From: Oceanicoccus sp.
Lineage (GTDB): Bacteria; Pseudomonadota; Gammaproteobacteria; Pseudomonadales; Dasaniaceae
Reading direction: 5' to 3'
DNA: 64,000 nucleotides
Assembly (NCBI RefSeq): GCF_029238675.1
Contig: NZ_JAQWFR010000005.1
Coordinates: 22,817-86,816 of the forward strand
Under the pieces are notes generated by a model that saw only the letters and a program-made list of their open reading frames with translations, did no database searches and was not told the origin of the DNA. Shown piece by piece: positions 54,412 to 64,000 of this stretch (the first letter of the stretch is position 1; the number at the start of each line of letters is the position of its first letter). The position numbers and the translations under genes are program-made.

Positions 54412-57400
54412 GTGAAGCCAGTCATAAAGGCGTTATCGCCTGGTTTGCCCGCAACCCCGTAGCGGCTAATTTATTAATGCTGTTTATTTTTATTGTGGGG
54501 GGCAATGCCGCCTACAATATTCAGCGCGCCCTTAACCCGGAAATTGTTGTTGATGTTATCACTATCAATATGGCTTACCCGGGTGCAGCACCACTGGAAG
54601 TGGAACAGGGTTTGGTATTAAAAATTGAAGAGGCCATTAAGGATATTGATTCAATCAAAAAGGTAGAGTCTACCTCCAGGGAGGCTGCGGCCTCCGTTAA
54701 CCTGACTATTTATGAAGGCTATGATGTACTGGCGGTACTCGATGAAGTTAAGTCAGCTGTCGACTCGATTAGTAGTTTTCCGGAAGAAGCAGAAAAGCCC
54801 GTTATCAAACGATTACAGTTTCGCGAGCACGCCATTTACATCCAGCTTTACGGCAATCTGGATGAGAAAGCGCTTAAAACCCTGGCAGACGAAGTTAAAA
54901 ACGAATTGTTACAGGAACCGGATATTGCCTATGCTGAAATACAGGGTGACAGGGACTATGAAATTACCATTGAAGTCACTGAACTTACGCTGCGCAAATA
55001 TAACCTGACGTTGGACCAAGTGGCCCAGGCCATTCGCAACTCTTCTGTGGATATGCCCGGGGGCTCAGTAAGAACTGAAAACGGCGATATTATGCTGCGC
55101 ACCAAGGGGCAGGCCTATGGGCAGTATGATTTTGAGCGCGTGGTACTGATTACCCAACCTGACGGTACCCGCCTGACCCTGGGCGATATTGCCACTATCA
55201 AAGATGGCTTTGTGGAGACCACCGGCTTTGCACTGTTTGATAATGAACTCAGCCTATCGATTAAGGTCATGGCTGTGGGCGACCAGGATACCATTACTGT
55301 TGCACAGGCCGGCAGGGATTACGTAGAGAAAAAGCGCCCCAACCTTCCCGCAGGCGTCAGCATCGATTACTGGGCTGATATTACTTATTACCTGGAGGGC
55401 CGGCTGGATATGATGCTTAAGAACCTGGCGCTTGGAGCACTGCTGGTGTTTATCATTCTGGCCCTGTTTTTAGATATCAAACTGGCATTTTGGGTGATGG
55501 CGGGCTTGCCCGTGTGTTTTCTCGGCACGTTTATTTTCATGCCGATGGAGTTTGTTGATATCACCCTGAATATGATCAGCCTGTTCGGGTTTATTTTGAT
55601 TTTAGGGATAGTAGTAGATGACGCGATTATTATTGGCGAAAGCGCCTATACCGCCACCGAAGAAAAGGGCCACAGTGTTGATAATATTATCGAAGGCGCT
55701 TTAAGGGTTGCCACACCGGCCACCTTTGGCGTACTGACAACCATTGTCGCGTTTATGCCAACACTGTTTGCCGAAGGGGTATTCGCTGTTTTCCCCGAGG
55801 CAATGGGTTGGGTAGTTATTTTATGCCTGATATTTTCACTGATCGAATCCAAGTGGATTTTGCCTTCACACCTGGCCCATAGTAAACCTTCGCACGAGGG
55901 TATCTGGGGCACCTTAAACCGTTTCCCTGACCGCAATAACCAGCGGCTTAATCAATTTGTGCAAAACAGCTATATGCCCTTTTTGATGAAGTGCATTAGC
56001 AATCGTTACACCACCCTTGCCACGTTTATAGCCATGCTAATTATTATTGGCGGTTTGCTGGCCGGCGGCATTATTCGCTTTGTACTGATTCCCGGTATGC
56101 AGGGGGATTTTATTCACGCCGAACTGGAAATGGTAGAGGGCACTACCGATGTGCAAACCCGGGAAGCCCACGACCAGATTATCGATGCTGTTTATCAATT
56201 GGATGAGCGCTATAAAGCGGATACCGGCAATGAAACCGGCATTGTGCATCATATTTTTTCCTGGGGTTATGATGGTCGCTTTTCCAACTCGATGATGGAG
56301 TTGACCAGAGCGGAAGACCGCAATCTGTCCGGCCATGAAATTTCTGAGCAATGGCGTGAACTGGTCGGGGAAATTCCCGGGGCCAAAGTCTTATCAATTA
56401 GTAATATGGAAGGCCGCGGCGGTGCAGCGATTGCCTTTAAATTGATTGGGCAGGATTTAGAACAGGTAAAACTTGCTGGCGCGGAGCTGGAGAAAAAGCT
56501 GGCTACTTACAATGGTGTTTATGATGTGCGCAATAGCGCCAGCGCCGTCCAGGATGAAATTATTATAGCGGTTAAACCCAAGGCCGAAGCGCTGGGCATT
56601 ACTCAGGCCAATCTAGGGAAGCAGATTCGCCATGCCTTTTATGGTGCAGAAGCACAGCGTGTACAGCGAGAAGTTAATGAAATTAAAGTCATGGTTCGCT
56701 ACCCCAAAAGCGAGCGTAGTCATATCGCCAGCCTTGAGAATATGTATATCAGAACACCTGGGGGTGACGAGGTACCGTTTAGCTCAGTCGCAGAAGTAGA
56801 AATCGCGCCGGGTTATGGCAAAACCACGCGTATCAATGGCGAGCGGGCGATTAAGATTAGTGCCGAGCTGGATAAAACCGTCTCTGAACCCACTAAAATT
56901 GTAGACGATATTATTAAAAACTTTATGCCGAAATTACAGGCCCGCTTTCCAGGTATCAGTTATAAATTGGACGGTGAAAGTGAAGAGCAGAGTGTATTAT
57001 TTAGCAGTTTGTTTCAGGGCTTCGCCATTGCCTTGCTAGGTATTTATGCCCTGCTGGCCGTCCCCTTAAAATCCTATACCCAGCCGCTGATTATTATGTC
57101 GGTGATTCCCTTTGGCATTATTGGTGCTATGGTCGGGCATATGGTGGTTGGCATTGCTTTCGATATGATGTCATTTTTCGGCATTATCGCTTTATCGGGG
57201 GTAGTGGTTAATGACAGTTTGATTATGGTGGACTTTGTTAATAAGGCTCGGGGCAGCGGTGCCAGTAAGCTTGATGCCATTATTAACTCCGGTGCCAAAC
57301 GCTTTAGAGCGATCCTGATTACCTCCCTGACTACCTTTTTTGGCCTGCTGCCAATGTTGCTGGAAACCAGCACGCAGGCCCAGCAAGTGATCCCTATGGC

Positions 57401-57533
57401 GGTATCGCTGGGCTTCGGGATTATTTTTGCAACGGTGATTACACTGTTACTGGTGCCTTGTCTTTATATGATACTGGATGATGTCTCTCGCCTTCTGGAA
57501 GGGAAGCAAAAGAGCGCCATCCCCGCGAACTAA
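54408..57533 (+). CDS. RND efflux pump, HAE1-like
   Basis: 1041-aa proton-driven inner-membrane transporter of the resistance-nodulation-division superfamily. The N-terminal helix VIAWFARNPVAANLLMLFIFIVGG is followed by a porter domain and the TM4 motif LILGIVVDDAIIIGESAYTA with paired Asp. A second half repeats the fold (ISFFGIIALSGVVVNDSLIMVDFVNKARG). The last residues SAIPAN and the stop codon are encoded in the first unit of a 20-bp tandem repeat, so the original C-terminus may have been different. Substrate unknown. Confidence 0.93.
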   Translation: MSEASHKGVIAWFARNPVAANLLMLFIFIVGGNAAYNIQRALNPEIVVDVITINMAYPGAAPLEVEQGLVLKIEEAIKDIDSIKKVESTSREAAASVNLTIYEGYDVLAVLDEVKSAVDSISSFPEEAEKPVIKRLQFREHAIYIQLYGNLDEKALKTLADEVKNELLQEPDIAYAEIQGDRDYEITIEVTELTLRKYNLTLDQVAQAIRNSSVDMPGGSVRTENGDIMLRTKGQAYGQYDFERVVLITQPDGTRLTLGDIATIKDGFVETTGFALFDNELSLSIKVMAVGDQDTITVAQAGRDYVEKKRPNLPAGVSIDYWADITYYLEGRLDMMLKNLALGALLVFIILALFLDIKLAFWVMAGLPVCFLGTFIFMPMEFVDITLNMISLFGFILILGIVVDDAIIIGESAYTATEEKGHSVDNIIEGALRVATPATFGVLTTIVAFMPTLFAEGVFAVFPEAMGWVVILCLIFSLIESKWILPSHLAHSKPSHEGIWGTLNRFPDRNNQRLNQFVQNSYMPFLMKCISNRYTTLATFIAMLIIIGGLLAGGIIRFVLIPGMQGDFIHAELEMVEGTTDVQTREAHDQIIDAVYQLDERYKADTGNETGIVHHIFSWGYDGRFSNSMMELTRAEDRNLSGHEISEQWRELVGEIPGAKVLSISNMEGRGGAAIAFKLIGQDLEQVKLAGAELEKKLATYNGVYDVRNSASAVQDEIIIAVKPKAEALGITQANLGKQIRHAFYGAEAQRVQREVNEIKVMVRYPKSERSHIASLENMYIRTPGGDEVPFSSVAEVEIAPGYGKTTRINGERAIKISAELDKTVSEPTKIVDDIIKNFMPKLQARFPGISYKLDGESEEQSVLFSSLFQGFAIALLGIYALLAVPLKSYTQPLIIMSVIPFGIIGAMVGHMVVGIAFDMMSFFGIIALSGVVVNDSLIMVDFVNKARGSGASKLDAIINSGAKRFRAILITSLTTFFGLLPMLLETSTQAQQVIPMAVSLGFGIIFATVITLLLVPCLYMILDDVSRLLEGKQKSAIPAN

Positions 57534-57614
57534 TCGCCATCCCCGCGAACTAATCGCCATCCCCGCGAACTAATCGTCATTCCCGCGAACTAATCGTCAT
57601 TCCCGCGAACTAAT
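57515..57614. repeat. 20-bp tandem repeat, five copies
   Basis: Five exact-length units: three CGCCATCCCCGCGAACTAAT, then two CGTCATTCCCGCGAACTAAT, followed directly by the REP-like element at 57615. Each unit equals the first 15 bases of the REP arm plus CTAAT. The first unit carries the stop codon of the RND pump gene. Confidence 0.93.
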
Positions 57615-57700
57615 CGTCATTCCCGCGAAGGCGGGAATCCAGCCTGCATGGTTATGCTGTCATTTTCGCTAAAGCGGAAATTGACAGCACTGGATTCCCC
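57615..57700. repeat. REP/MITE-like palindromic element, degenerate copy
   Basis: Left arm CGTCATTCCCGCGAAGGCGG is intact. The interior has GCCTGCATGGTTATGCTGTC, an inverted match to the right-inner part of other copies, and a hairpin TTTTCGCTAAAGCGGAAA. The right arm is truncated (TGGATTCCCC). It lies between the RND pump and the rhodanese gene. Confidence 0.83.
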
Positions 57701-57771
57701 ATAGTGTTTATAAATTTCATTCTGGCCGTATAATAGCAACACGGGTCACAGACTGAGAACAGGACAATGTT

Positions 57772-58074
57772 ATGAGTGGGTTTACATGTATATCAGCGGC
57801 AGAAGCTAAAGCCATGATCGATAGTGGCACCCCAACCCTTGTCGATGTGCGAGATGCACAGTCCTATAATGCCTCGCATATTGATACAGCGATATTACTG
57901 GATAACAACAGCGTCGATAGCTTTATCGATACCACCGCAAAAGACACGCCAATTATTGTCTATTGCTTCCATGGTATGAGAAGCCAGAATGTGGCGAACT
58001 TTCTGGTTGAAAAGGAATTTACAAATATCTATAGCATGGATGGCGGCTATGAATTTTGGCGCATTCAGTATTAG
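57772..58074 (+). CDS. glpE: single-domain rhodanese (GlpE-like sulfurtransferase)
   Basis: 100-aa rhodanese domain. The active-site Cys is in PIIVYCFHGMRSQNVANFL (six-residue loop CFHGMR). The substrate-fold start is ISAAEAKAMIDSGTPTLVDVRDAQSYNASHI. It transfers sulfane sulfur, for example from thiosulfate to cyanide or thioredoxin in characterised GlpE. It ends overlapping the sppA stop by four bases in convergent orientation. Confidence 0.9.
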   Translation: MSGFTCISAAEAKAMIDSGTPTLVDVRDAQSYNASHIDTAILLDNNSVDSFIDTTAKDTPIIVYCFHGMRSQNVANFLVEKEFTNIYSMDGGYEFWRIQY

Positions 58075-59933
58075 GGCACCATACAATTCGAGCAATGCAG
58101 ATAAAGACCCTGAGGGTCATTCATACTACGGGCAAAGCCTAACGTTTCTTTAAAGGGGGCCAACCACTGCTGAGCCTGTTGTAAAAAGCTGCTATTAACG
58201 CCGCTGGCTAATAGCAGGCCACGCAGCTGAACTTCACCGGTTAACTCCCTGATAAATTGCTCTTGCGGTGTCAGGGGGATTTCAATCAACTCTTTCGTAT
58301 AGTCATCCAACTCAGCCAGGGCAGCGGCGGAAGCAATAGCCTGGTTCAGAGTACCTAACTGATCAACCAAGCCCAACCGATAGGCATCACTCCCCGACCA
58401 GACACGCCCTTTGGCCAATGCCTGTACTTCAGTTTTCGACATATTGCGCCCTTCAGCCACAATCATTAAAAACTGCGCATAGCCATGCTCCAGCAGGCTT
58501 TGTATTGAGCGGGCCGCAATCGGCTGCAGGGGGCGATCAATTCTCATCGCGCCAGCCATTGTTGTAGTGCCAACACCGTCAGTGGTCACACCAATGGCGG
58601 CCAGACTTTTATCCAGCGTAGGAAAGGCACCAAAAATACCGATAGAACCCGTTAAGGTAGTGGGCAAGGCCCAAATCTCATCAGCCCCGGCTGAAATCCA
58701 GTAACCACCGGAGGCAGCCATACTACCCATGGAAACAACCAGAGGCTTACCTTCAGCTTGTAATAACTCAAGTTCTTCACGAATAATATCCGAAGCAAAG
58801 GCACTACCGCCGCCGCTATCTATACGCAGTACTAACGCCCTAACAGTGGCATCAGTGCGCGCTTCGCGGATCAGTGAGGCCAGGGTATCACCGCCGATGG
58901 CGCCCGGAGGTTGCTCGCCATCCAGAATATTGCCAGCGGCAACAATCACTCCCACCCTGGCATCGCTGGCCGGTCTGGAGGATTCAATCTTTCTAATCCA
59001 TAGGTAGCGTTCAAAACCAATACCCTGATACAGACCGTCTTCGTCAACGGCTCCGGCCACTTCAATCAAGTGACGATTGATTTCATCACGGGTTTTAACG
59101 CCATCAACCAAACCGGCTGCTACCGCCGCGGAAGACGCATTGCCCTGATAGTCTGCCAGGCGTTGGTCAAACTGGTTAATATACTCATTAATAGCCTTTG
59201 AGCTGATGTTTCTGCGCTCGGCAACGCCCCGGGTATATTCATTCCATAAATTGCCTAACCAAACCAGATTGGCTTGCTTGGCTTCTTCCGACATATTACT
59301 GCGAATAAAGGGTTCCATCGCCGATTTATATTCACCCACGCGAAATACATGGAAATCAACTTTTAACTTTTCCAGGGCCTGTTGAAAGTAATTGCGATAC
59401 AAACCATAGCCATCGAGTAGTACTGCACCGTTGGGGTTGATATACACTTCATCAGCCTGGGCGGCCAGCCAATATTGGTCTTGCATAAAGTTATCGCCAA
59501 CCGCAATAATTTTTTTGCCGCTATCGCGAAAGCGTTGCAGCGCTGGCGTAAGCTCCTGCATTTTTGCCAGGCCGCCATAAAACATATCATCCAAGGATAA
59601 TACCAGGCTGGTGATGCGCTTATCCTCAGCGCCGTAGTCAATGGCATCAATCACATCTTGCAATAGAGTCTCGTACTGGGAGGGGTCGCTCTCTCCAAGA
59701 ATCATCGCAATAGGATCGACATAATTTTGCTGGTCTACCAAACCACCCTGAATATTTAATACCAGAGCTCCTTTATCAGGCACAGAGGGAATCTCACCGC
59801 CGGAAAAAGCCAGAAACAAAACACCTAACACCACTAAAAATAAAAGATTGGTAACCAACATCCGCAGCGCCGAAAGAAACTTCATCAGGCGACGAAAATT
59901 GCGACGTAAAAAACCTGCTTTTTTCTCTTCCAT
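58071..59933 (-). CDS. sppA: signal peptide peptidase SppA, 67K type
   Basis: 620-aa inner-membrane serine protease that degrades cleaved signal peptides. One N-terminal anchor (LSALRMLVTNLLFLVVLGVLFLAFSG) precedes two ClpP-like repeats. The catalytic Lys region is FRVGEYKSAMEPFIRSNMS in the N-terminal half, and the Ser lies in VVSMGSMAASGGYWISAGADEI in the C-terminal half (about 400). Length matches the long enterobacterial SppA. Last gene of the arsC-wrbA-DUF2069-sppA run. Confidence 0.95.
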   Translation of the reverse strand: MEEKKAGFLRRNFRRLMKFLSALRMLVTNLLFLVVLGVLFLAFSGGEIPSVPDKGALVLNIQGGLVDQQNYVDPIAMILGESDPSQYETLLQDVIDAIDYGAEDKRITSLVLSLDDMFYGGLAKMQELTPALQRFRDSGKKIIAVGDNFMQDQYWLAAQADEVYINPNGAVLLDGYGLYRNYFQQALEKLKVDFHVFRVGEYKSAMEPFIRSNMSEEAKQANLVWLGNLWNEYTRGVAERRNISSKAINEYINQFDQRLADYQGNASSAAVAAGLVDGVKTRDEINRHLIEVAGAVDEDGLYQGIGFERYLWIRKIESSRPASDARVGVIVAAGNILDGEQPPGAIGGDTLASLIREARTDATVRALVLRIDSGGGSAFASDIIREELELLQAEGKPLVVSMGSMAASGGYWISAGADEIWALPTTLTGSIGIFGAFPTLDKSLAAIGVTTDGVGTTTMAGAMRIDRPLQPIAARSIQSLLEHGYAQFLMIVAEGRNMSKTEVQALAKGRVWSGSDAYRLGLVDQLGTLNQAIASAAALAELDDYTKELIEIPLTPQEQFIRELTGEVQLRGLLLASGVNSSFLQQAQQWLAPFKETLGFARSMNDPQGLYLHCSNCMVP

Positions 59934-59939
59934 TGTTCG

Positions 59940-60326
59940 TTACTTCTCCGGCTCTGTGGCAAGCTGTTTGAGTTCGCGGGAACGCCAGCGAATATATAAC
60001 ATGGCAGCAATAAACACACTGACCACCAAAAAGACTTCAACCACCGTTAATACCGAGCTACAGGCAAAGGCAATGGCTACCGAGGCAATAAACATCACCA
60101 GCAAGATCAGGCTAAGCCAGATATAAGAACGTATATTTTGTTTGAGCATACCCGGCAAAAAAACCAGTAACAAAGCCAACTGAACGCCCAACACAGCCCA
60201 ATTGGGTTCACGGTTACAACTGGGTGACGCCACCGTATTTAATACCAATACGAGGATTAGCAGCCAATAGCTCAATTGTGCTACCTGCCAGCTGCGCTTT
60301 GCCAATATTGTATAGTCGTTAGGCAT
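59940..60326 (-). CDS. DUF2069 family membrane protein
   Basis: 128-aa protein with four hydrophobic spans (QLSYWLLILVLVLNTV, VLGVQLALLLVFLPGML, IWLSLILLVMFIASVAIAF, VVEVFLVVSVFIAAMLYI). The DUF2069 assignment rests on size, span layout and the wrbA neighbour. Function unknown. ATG 60326 is preferred because the extension to 60401 overlaps wrbA. It lies 6 bases before sppA. Confidence 0.82.
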   Translation of the reverse strand: MPNDYTILAKRSWQVAQLSYWLLILVLVLNTVASPSCNREPNWAVLGVQLALLLVFLPGMLKQNIRSYIWLSLILLVMFIASVAIAFACSSVLTVVEVFLVVSVFIAAMLYIRWRSRELKQLATEPEK

Positions 60327-60346
60327 TAGAACTCTCTCAAGATGAT

Positions 60347-61304
<958 letters not shown>

Positions 61305-61385
61305 GGTAGGGATATCGTCCTATGGTAATTGACTGTGTATACTGCGAGGCATTATACACGAGACGTCTTCCAGACAAGAGCCTTG

Positions 61386-62648
61386 ATGAACAGGGAGAGG
61401 CCCAAAGTGCGCATACCCTCACTACAGGATATTTTAAAATTAGTTCGCTACGTACAAAAGCGCTATGTAGCTGATGGCTGCAGCCACAGCGCAGCAGCCC
61501 TGACCTATATGAGCCTGTTTGCGCTGGTACCGTTGCTGACAGTGATGTACGCCATTCTCTCGGCAGTGCCCGCTTTTCAGGAGGTGGGCGCGCAAATCCA
61601 GGCGCTGATCTTTGACAACTTTGTGCCCGCCACCGGTGCGGAGGTGGAAAATTATCTGGTCCAGTTTTCCGATAAGGCAAGAAAACTGACCGGTGTCGGT
61701 ATTGCCTTTCTCGGTGTTACCGCCATCCTGATGTTAAAAAATATTGAAAAGACCTTTAACGCCATTTGGAAAACCCGGGAAAACCGCCACGGTCTTTCCA
61801 GCTTTTTATTGTACTGGGCCATCCTTAGCCTGGGGCCCATCTTTATCGGCTTGGCTATCGGTATCAGCACCTATCTGGCCTCACTGGCGGTGATGTTCGA
61901 CAATGTCGATAAGATAGGTATTGGCCAGCACCTATTAAGACTAATGCCCTACTTCCTGACCTCGGCAGCTTTTACTTTACTGTTTGCTGCCGTACCCAAT
62001 TGCAGAGTACCCATTAAACACGCACTAATCGGTGGATTGATTACCGCGCTGGTGTTTGAAGTCGCCAAACAATTATTTACCGGCATTGTTTCCAATACCA
62101 GTTATCAAACTATCTACGGCACCTTCGCTGCTATTCCATTATTTTTATTATGGATCTACTTATCCTGGCTGATTGTTTTAGCGGGTGCAGAACTGGTTTA
62201 TGCCATCAGTGGCTTTAACTCCCTGGACGACGATAACTACAGCGATATGGTGATGACATTAAGTGTTATCGAATTACTATGGCAAAAACACCAGCAGGGC
62301 AAGACCGTCAGCGAGCAGCACCTATTACAAAGACCCTGGTTATTTGATCGGCACAGCATTTCCGCCGAACGCTGGACACCTCTGCGTGACAAACTCTTTA
62401 AAGGTGGCTTATTACGCAATGCCGAGGCCGGGCACTTTATCCTGGGCCGTGACCTGAATAACTTTACCCTCTGGGATTTAATACAATTGATGGGCAAGGC
62501 ACCGGAAACACGCACCGATACCAATAGCCCGGCACCTTTATGGTTTCAGCGTTGCGCTGAACAAATAGAAGCGGCCAAACAAAACAACCTGGTTATGCTG
62601 AACACACCACTGGCCACATTATTTACCGACACAACTGACGACGAATAA
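61386..62648 (+). CDS. YihY/BrkB family inner-membrane protein
   Basis: 420-aa membrane protein of the YihY (PF03631) family, once mislabelled ribonuclease BN. Motifs: CSHSAAALTYMSLFALVPLLTVMYAILS, FTLLFAAVPNCRVPIKHALIGGLITALVFEVAKQLF and the last span IPLFLLWIYLSWLIVLAGAEL. A C-terminal soluble domain of about 130 residues (ELLWQKHQQGKTVSEQHLLQRPWLF...) follows. The frame extends to a TTG at 61329, but ATG 61386 gives a better N-terminus and leaves 81 bases for the divergent arsC promoter. Function unclear. Confidence 0.88.
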   Translation: MNRERPKVRIPSLQDILKLVRYVQKRYVADGCSHSAAALTYMSLFALVPLLTVMYAILSAVPAFQEVGAQIQALIFDNFVPATGAEVENYLVQFSDKARKLTGVGIAFLGVTAILMLKNIEKTFNAIWKTRENRHGLSSFLLYWAILSLGPIFIGLAIGISTYLASLAVMFDNVDKIGIGQHLLRLMPYFLTSAAFTLLFAAVPNCRVPIKHALIGGLITALVFEVAKQLFTGIVSNTSYQTIYGTFAAIPLFLLWIYLSWLIVLAGAELVYAISGFNSLDDDNYSDMVMTLSVIELLWQKHQQGKTVSEQHLLQRPWLFDRHSISAERWTPLRDKLFKGGLLRNAEAGHFILGRDLNNFTLWDLIQLMGKAPETRTDTNSPAPLWFQRCAEQIEAAKQNNLVMLNTPLATLFTDTTDDE

Positions 62649-62651
62649 CCC

Positions 62652-63101
62652 ATGCAAAAAAAAATCACCACCCTTGCCTTTTTACTGACCGCAATATGTT
62701 TAACCGGCTGTGGCAAAAGCGACTATCAAGACTATCTGGGCAATAGCGGCAATTTCAGCGACTACAAAGGTAAGTGGATAATCATTAACTACTGGGCCGC
62801 CTGGTGCAAACCCTGCATTGAAGAAATACCGGAGCTTAATCACCTGGCGGAAAAACATGCTGATAGCGTTGTGTTATTGGGTATAGATTACGATGGTAAT
62901 CAAGCAGAGAAACTACAACAGAATATCGACAAACTAGGTATTACCTTTCCGGTTTTAACCAGCGAGCCCACTGAAATATTGCACTATCAACGCCCTAAGG
63001 TTTTGCCCACAACTTTTATTTTTAATCCTGAAGGTAAATTACACCGTACATTAATAGGACCACAAACCGAGCAAAGTTTACTGGACGCGATGAATTTATA
63101 G
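62652..63101 (+). CDS. TlpA/ResA-like thioredoxin-fold lipoprotein
   Basis: 149-aa exported lipoprotein with lipobox LTGC (signal peptide TTLAFLLTAICLTGC). The thioredoxin active site is NYWAAWCKPCIEEIPEL (C-x-x-C). The cis-Pro region is KVLPTTFIFNPEGK. It likely works as a periplasmic disulfide reductase, possibly for cytochrome c or heme maturation; partner not shown by context. It starts 3 bases after the yihY stop, so it is cotranscribed with it. Confidence 0.9.
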   Translation: MQKKITTLAFLLTAICLTGCGKSDYQDYLGNSGNFSDYKGKWIIINYWAAWCKPCIEEIPELNHLAEKHADSVVLLGIDYDGNQAEKLQQNIDKLGITFPVLTSEPTEILHYQRPKVLPTTFIFNPEGKLHRTLIGPQTEQSLLDAMNL

Positions 63102-63124
63102 ACTGAGCGGCAAAGCGAATAAAT

Positions 63125-63844
63125 ATGTCAAACCAAAATATTGTTATCATCGGCGCCTCAGGCGGATTGGGTTCTGCCTTTGTCAATTTTTTTGCCGACA
63201 ATCCAGACAATACGGTCTATGCGTTCTCTCGCTCAGAAATCAAAAATCAATTAGCCAATGTAATTGTCGGTCGAATCGATTACGCAGATGAAATTTCAAT
63301 CCAGCAAGCTGCGGAGCAGAGTGCCCAAAACGGGCCATTGGACTGCGTGATTGTTGCCACTGGTATGCTTCACGGCACAGACTTAATGCCAGAAAAGTCA
63401 CTGCGCGACTTAACTGCAGAAAAATTTCAACACAGCTTTCTCGCTAACACCATCGGCCCGGCGTTGATTGCCAAGCACTTTTTACCCAAGCTTCAGCGTA
63501 AACAGCGTGCAGTATTTGCCGCGCTGTCAGCGCGTGTTGGCAGTATCGAAGATAACCGCCTGGGTGGCTGGTATGCCTATCGCGCCTCCAAAGCGGCATT
63601 GAATATGCTAATTAAAACGGCCAGCATCGAAATTGCCCGGCGCCAACAACAAACCATCGTGGTGGGCCTGCACCCCGGTACCGTTGATACGAATTTATCA
63701 CAACCCTTTCAGCAACGAGTTCCCAGCAACAAACTGTTCACTACAGAATATTCGGCGCAACGCTTGATTTCAGTGTTAAATGAATTGTCTGAGCAAGATA
63801 GCGGTAAAGTATTTGCCTGGGATGGTAGCGAGGTACCTTTTTAA
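63125..63844 (+). CDS. short-chain dehydrogenase/reductase (C-factor-like)
   Basis: 239-aa SDR enzyme. The NAD(P)-binding motif is NIVIIGASGGLGSAFVNFFAD, and the catalytic Tyr-x-x-x-Lys is in GWYAYRASKAALNMLIKTA with Ser upstream (ALSARVGS). PGTVDTNLSQPFQQRVP follows in the substrate loop. Substrate unknown. It lies 23 bases after the lipoprotein gene; the remaining 150 bases of the window show no gene. Confidence 0.87.
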   Translation: MSNQNIVIIGASGGLGSAFVNFFADNPDNTVYAFSRSEIKNQLANVIVGRIDYADEISIQQAAEQSAQNGPLDCVIVATGMLHGTDLMPEKSLRDLTAEKFQHSFLANTIGPALIAKHFLPKLQRKQRAVFAALSARVGSIEDNRLGGWYAYRASKAALNMLIKTASIEIARRQQQTIVVGLHPGTVDTNLSQPFQQRVPSNKLFTTEYSAQRLISVLNELSEQDSGKVFAWDGSEVPF

Positions 63845-64000
63845 GACACTGGGTTCTATTCATCTACGCCTAACGTCACCGCTAAGCTTTAGCAACCTGC
63901 CCGCCCACAGCCCAGGTGGATAATAACTTCTATACTTTTCTTTATTGCTTAATAATTAGCTGATATTTTTAATTGATACATAAACTGATAAAAAAGTTAC

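Noticed and set aside
57515..57614. CRISPR-like array
   Set aside because: Units are directly abutting 20-mers with no spacers and match the neighbouring REP arm.
63845..64000. Possible gene start at the window end
   Set aside because: No frame with a start and ribosome site is visible in the last 156 bases.

Overview
The window reads as a contiguous chromosomal segment of a marine-type gammaproteobacterium near the Pseudomonas/Cellvibrio/Spongiibacter lineages. This rests on gene content and order: a lipid A/BamA/rpsB cluster, map-glnD-dapC-dapD, hda-perM-DUF2066 divergent from purM-purN-DUF3108, and an arsC-wrbA-DUF2069 cluster beside yihY and a TlpA-like lipoprotein. The hda to DUF3108 and arsC/wrbA/yihY/thioredoxin blocks resemble an order I recall from Pseudomonas aeruginosa. 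No rRNA, tRNA, CRISPR array, prophage or complete insertion sequence was recognised.

Layout. (1) 1-14.05 kb, minus strand: a large translation and envelope cluster transcribed rpsB, tsf, pyrH, frr, uppS, cdsA, dxr, rseP, bamA, skp, lpxD, fabZ, lpxA, lpxB (the last cut by the window edge), with terminator-like hairpins after rpsB and after tsf. (2) 14.6-21.7 kb, plus: map, glnD, dapC, nth, a Spx/ArsC-like gene and dapD (nitrogen signalling and lysine/peptidoglycan precursor supply). (3) 21.8-27.4 kb: hda, a PerM-type permease and a DUF2066 gene, divergent from purM-purN and a DUF3108 gene. (4) 27.4-34.4 kb, minus: thiolase, sat, cysC, a two-helix membrane peptide, trmH, an S1-domain CvfB-like protein, a Dabb protein, rdgC and an FKBP isomerase. 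(5) 34.5-39.2 kb: an accessory-looking stretch with small uncharacterised genes, a C-rich tandem repeat, a LexA (SOS) box, a nucleoid-associated protein, a CBS protein and a higBA toxin-antitoxin pair. (6) 39.4-49.3 kb: pyk, arfB, an HDOD protein, rapA, a hexose-6-phosphate mutarotase, nhaA and dinB with its own SOS box. (7) 49.5-53 kb: small conserved proteins, a Lys/Ala-rich histone H1-like protein and a secreted protein with an internal repeat. (8) 53-57.7 kb: an RND efflux adaptor and pump ending in a tandem repeat. (9) 57.8-63.8 kb: rhodanese, sppA, DUF2069, wrbA, arsC, yihY, a thioredoxin-like lipoprotein and a short-chain dehydrogenase.

A recurring palindromic REP/MITE-like element (ends CGTCATTCCCGCG / CGCGGGAATGACG) occurs at seven places. 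It supplies the C-terminal codons and stop of dapC, and a tandemly amplified fragment of it supplies those of the RND pump. The most unusual signals are the SOS-box-controlled orphan gene resembling a Phd/YefM antitoxin, the C/G-skewed 11-bp repeat beside it, the histone H1-like gene, the repeat-built secreted protein and the REP-derived gene ends. Most of the remaining content is conserved housekeeping.
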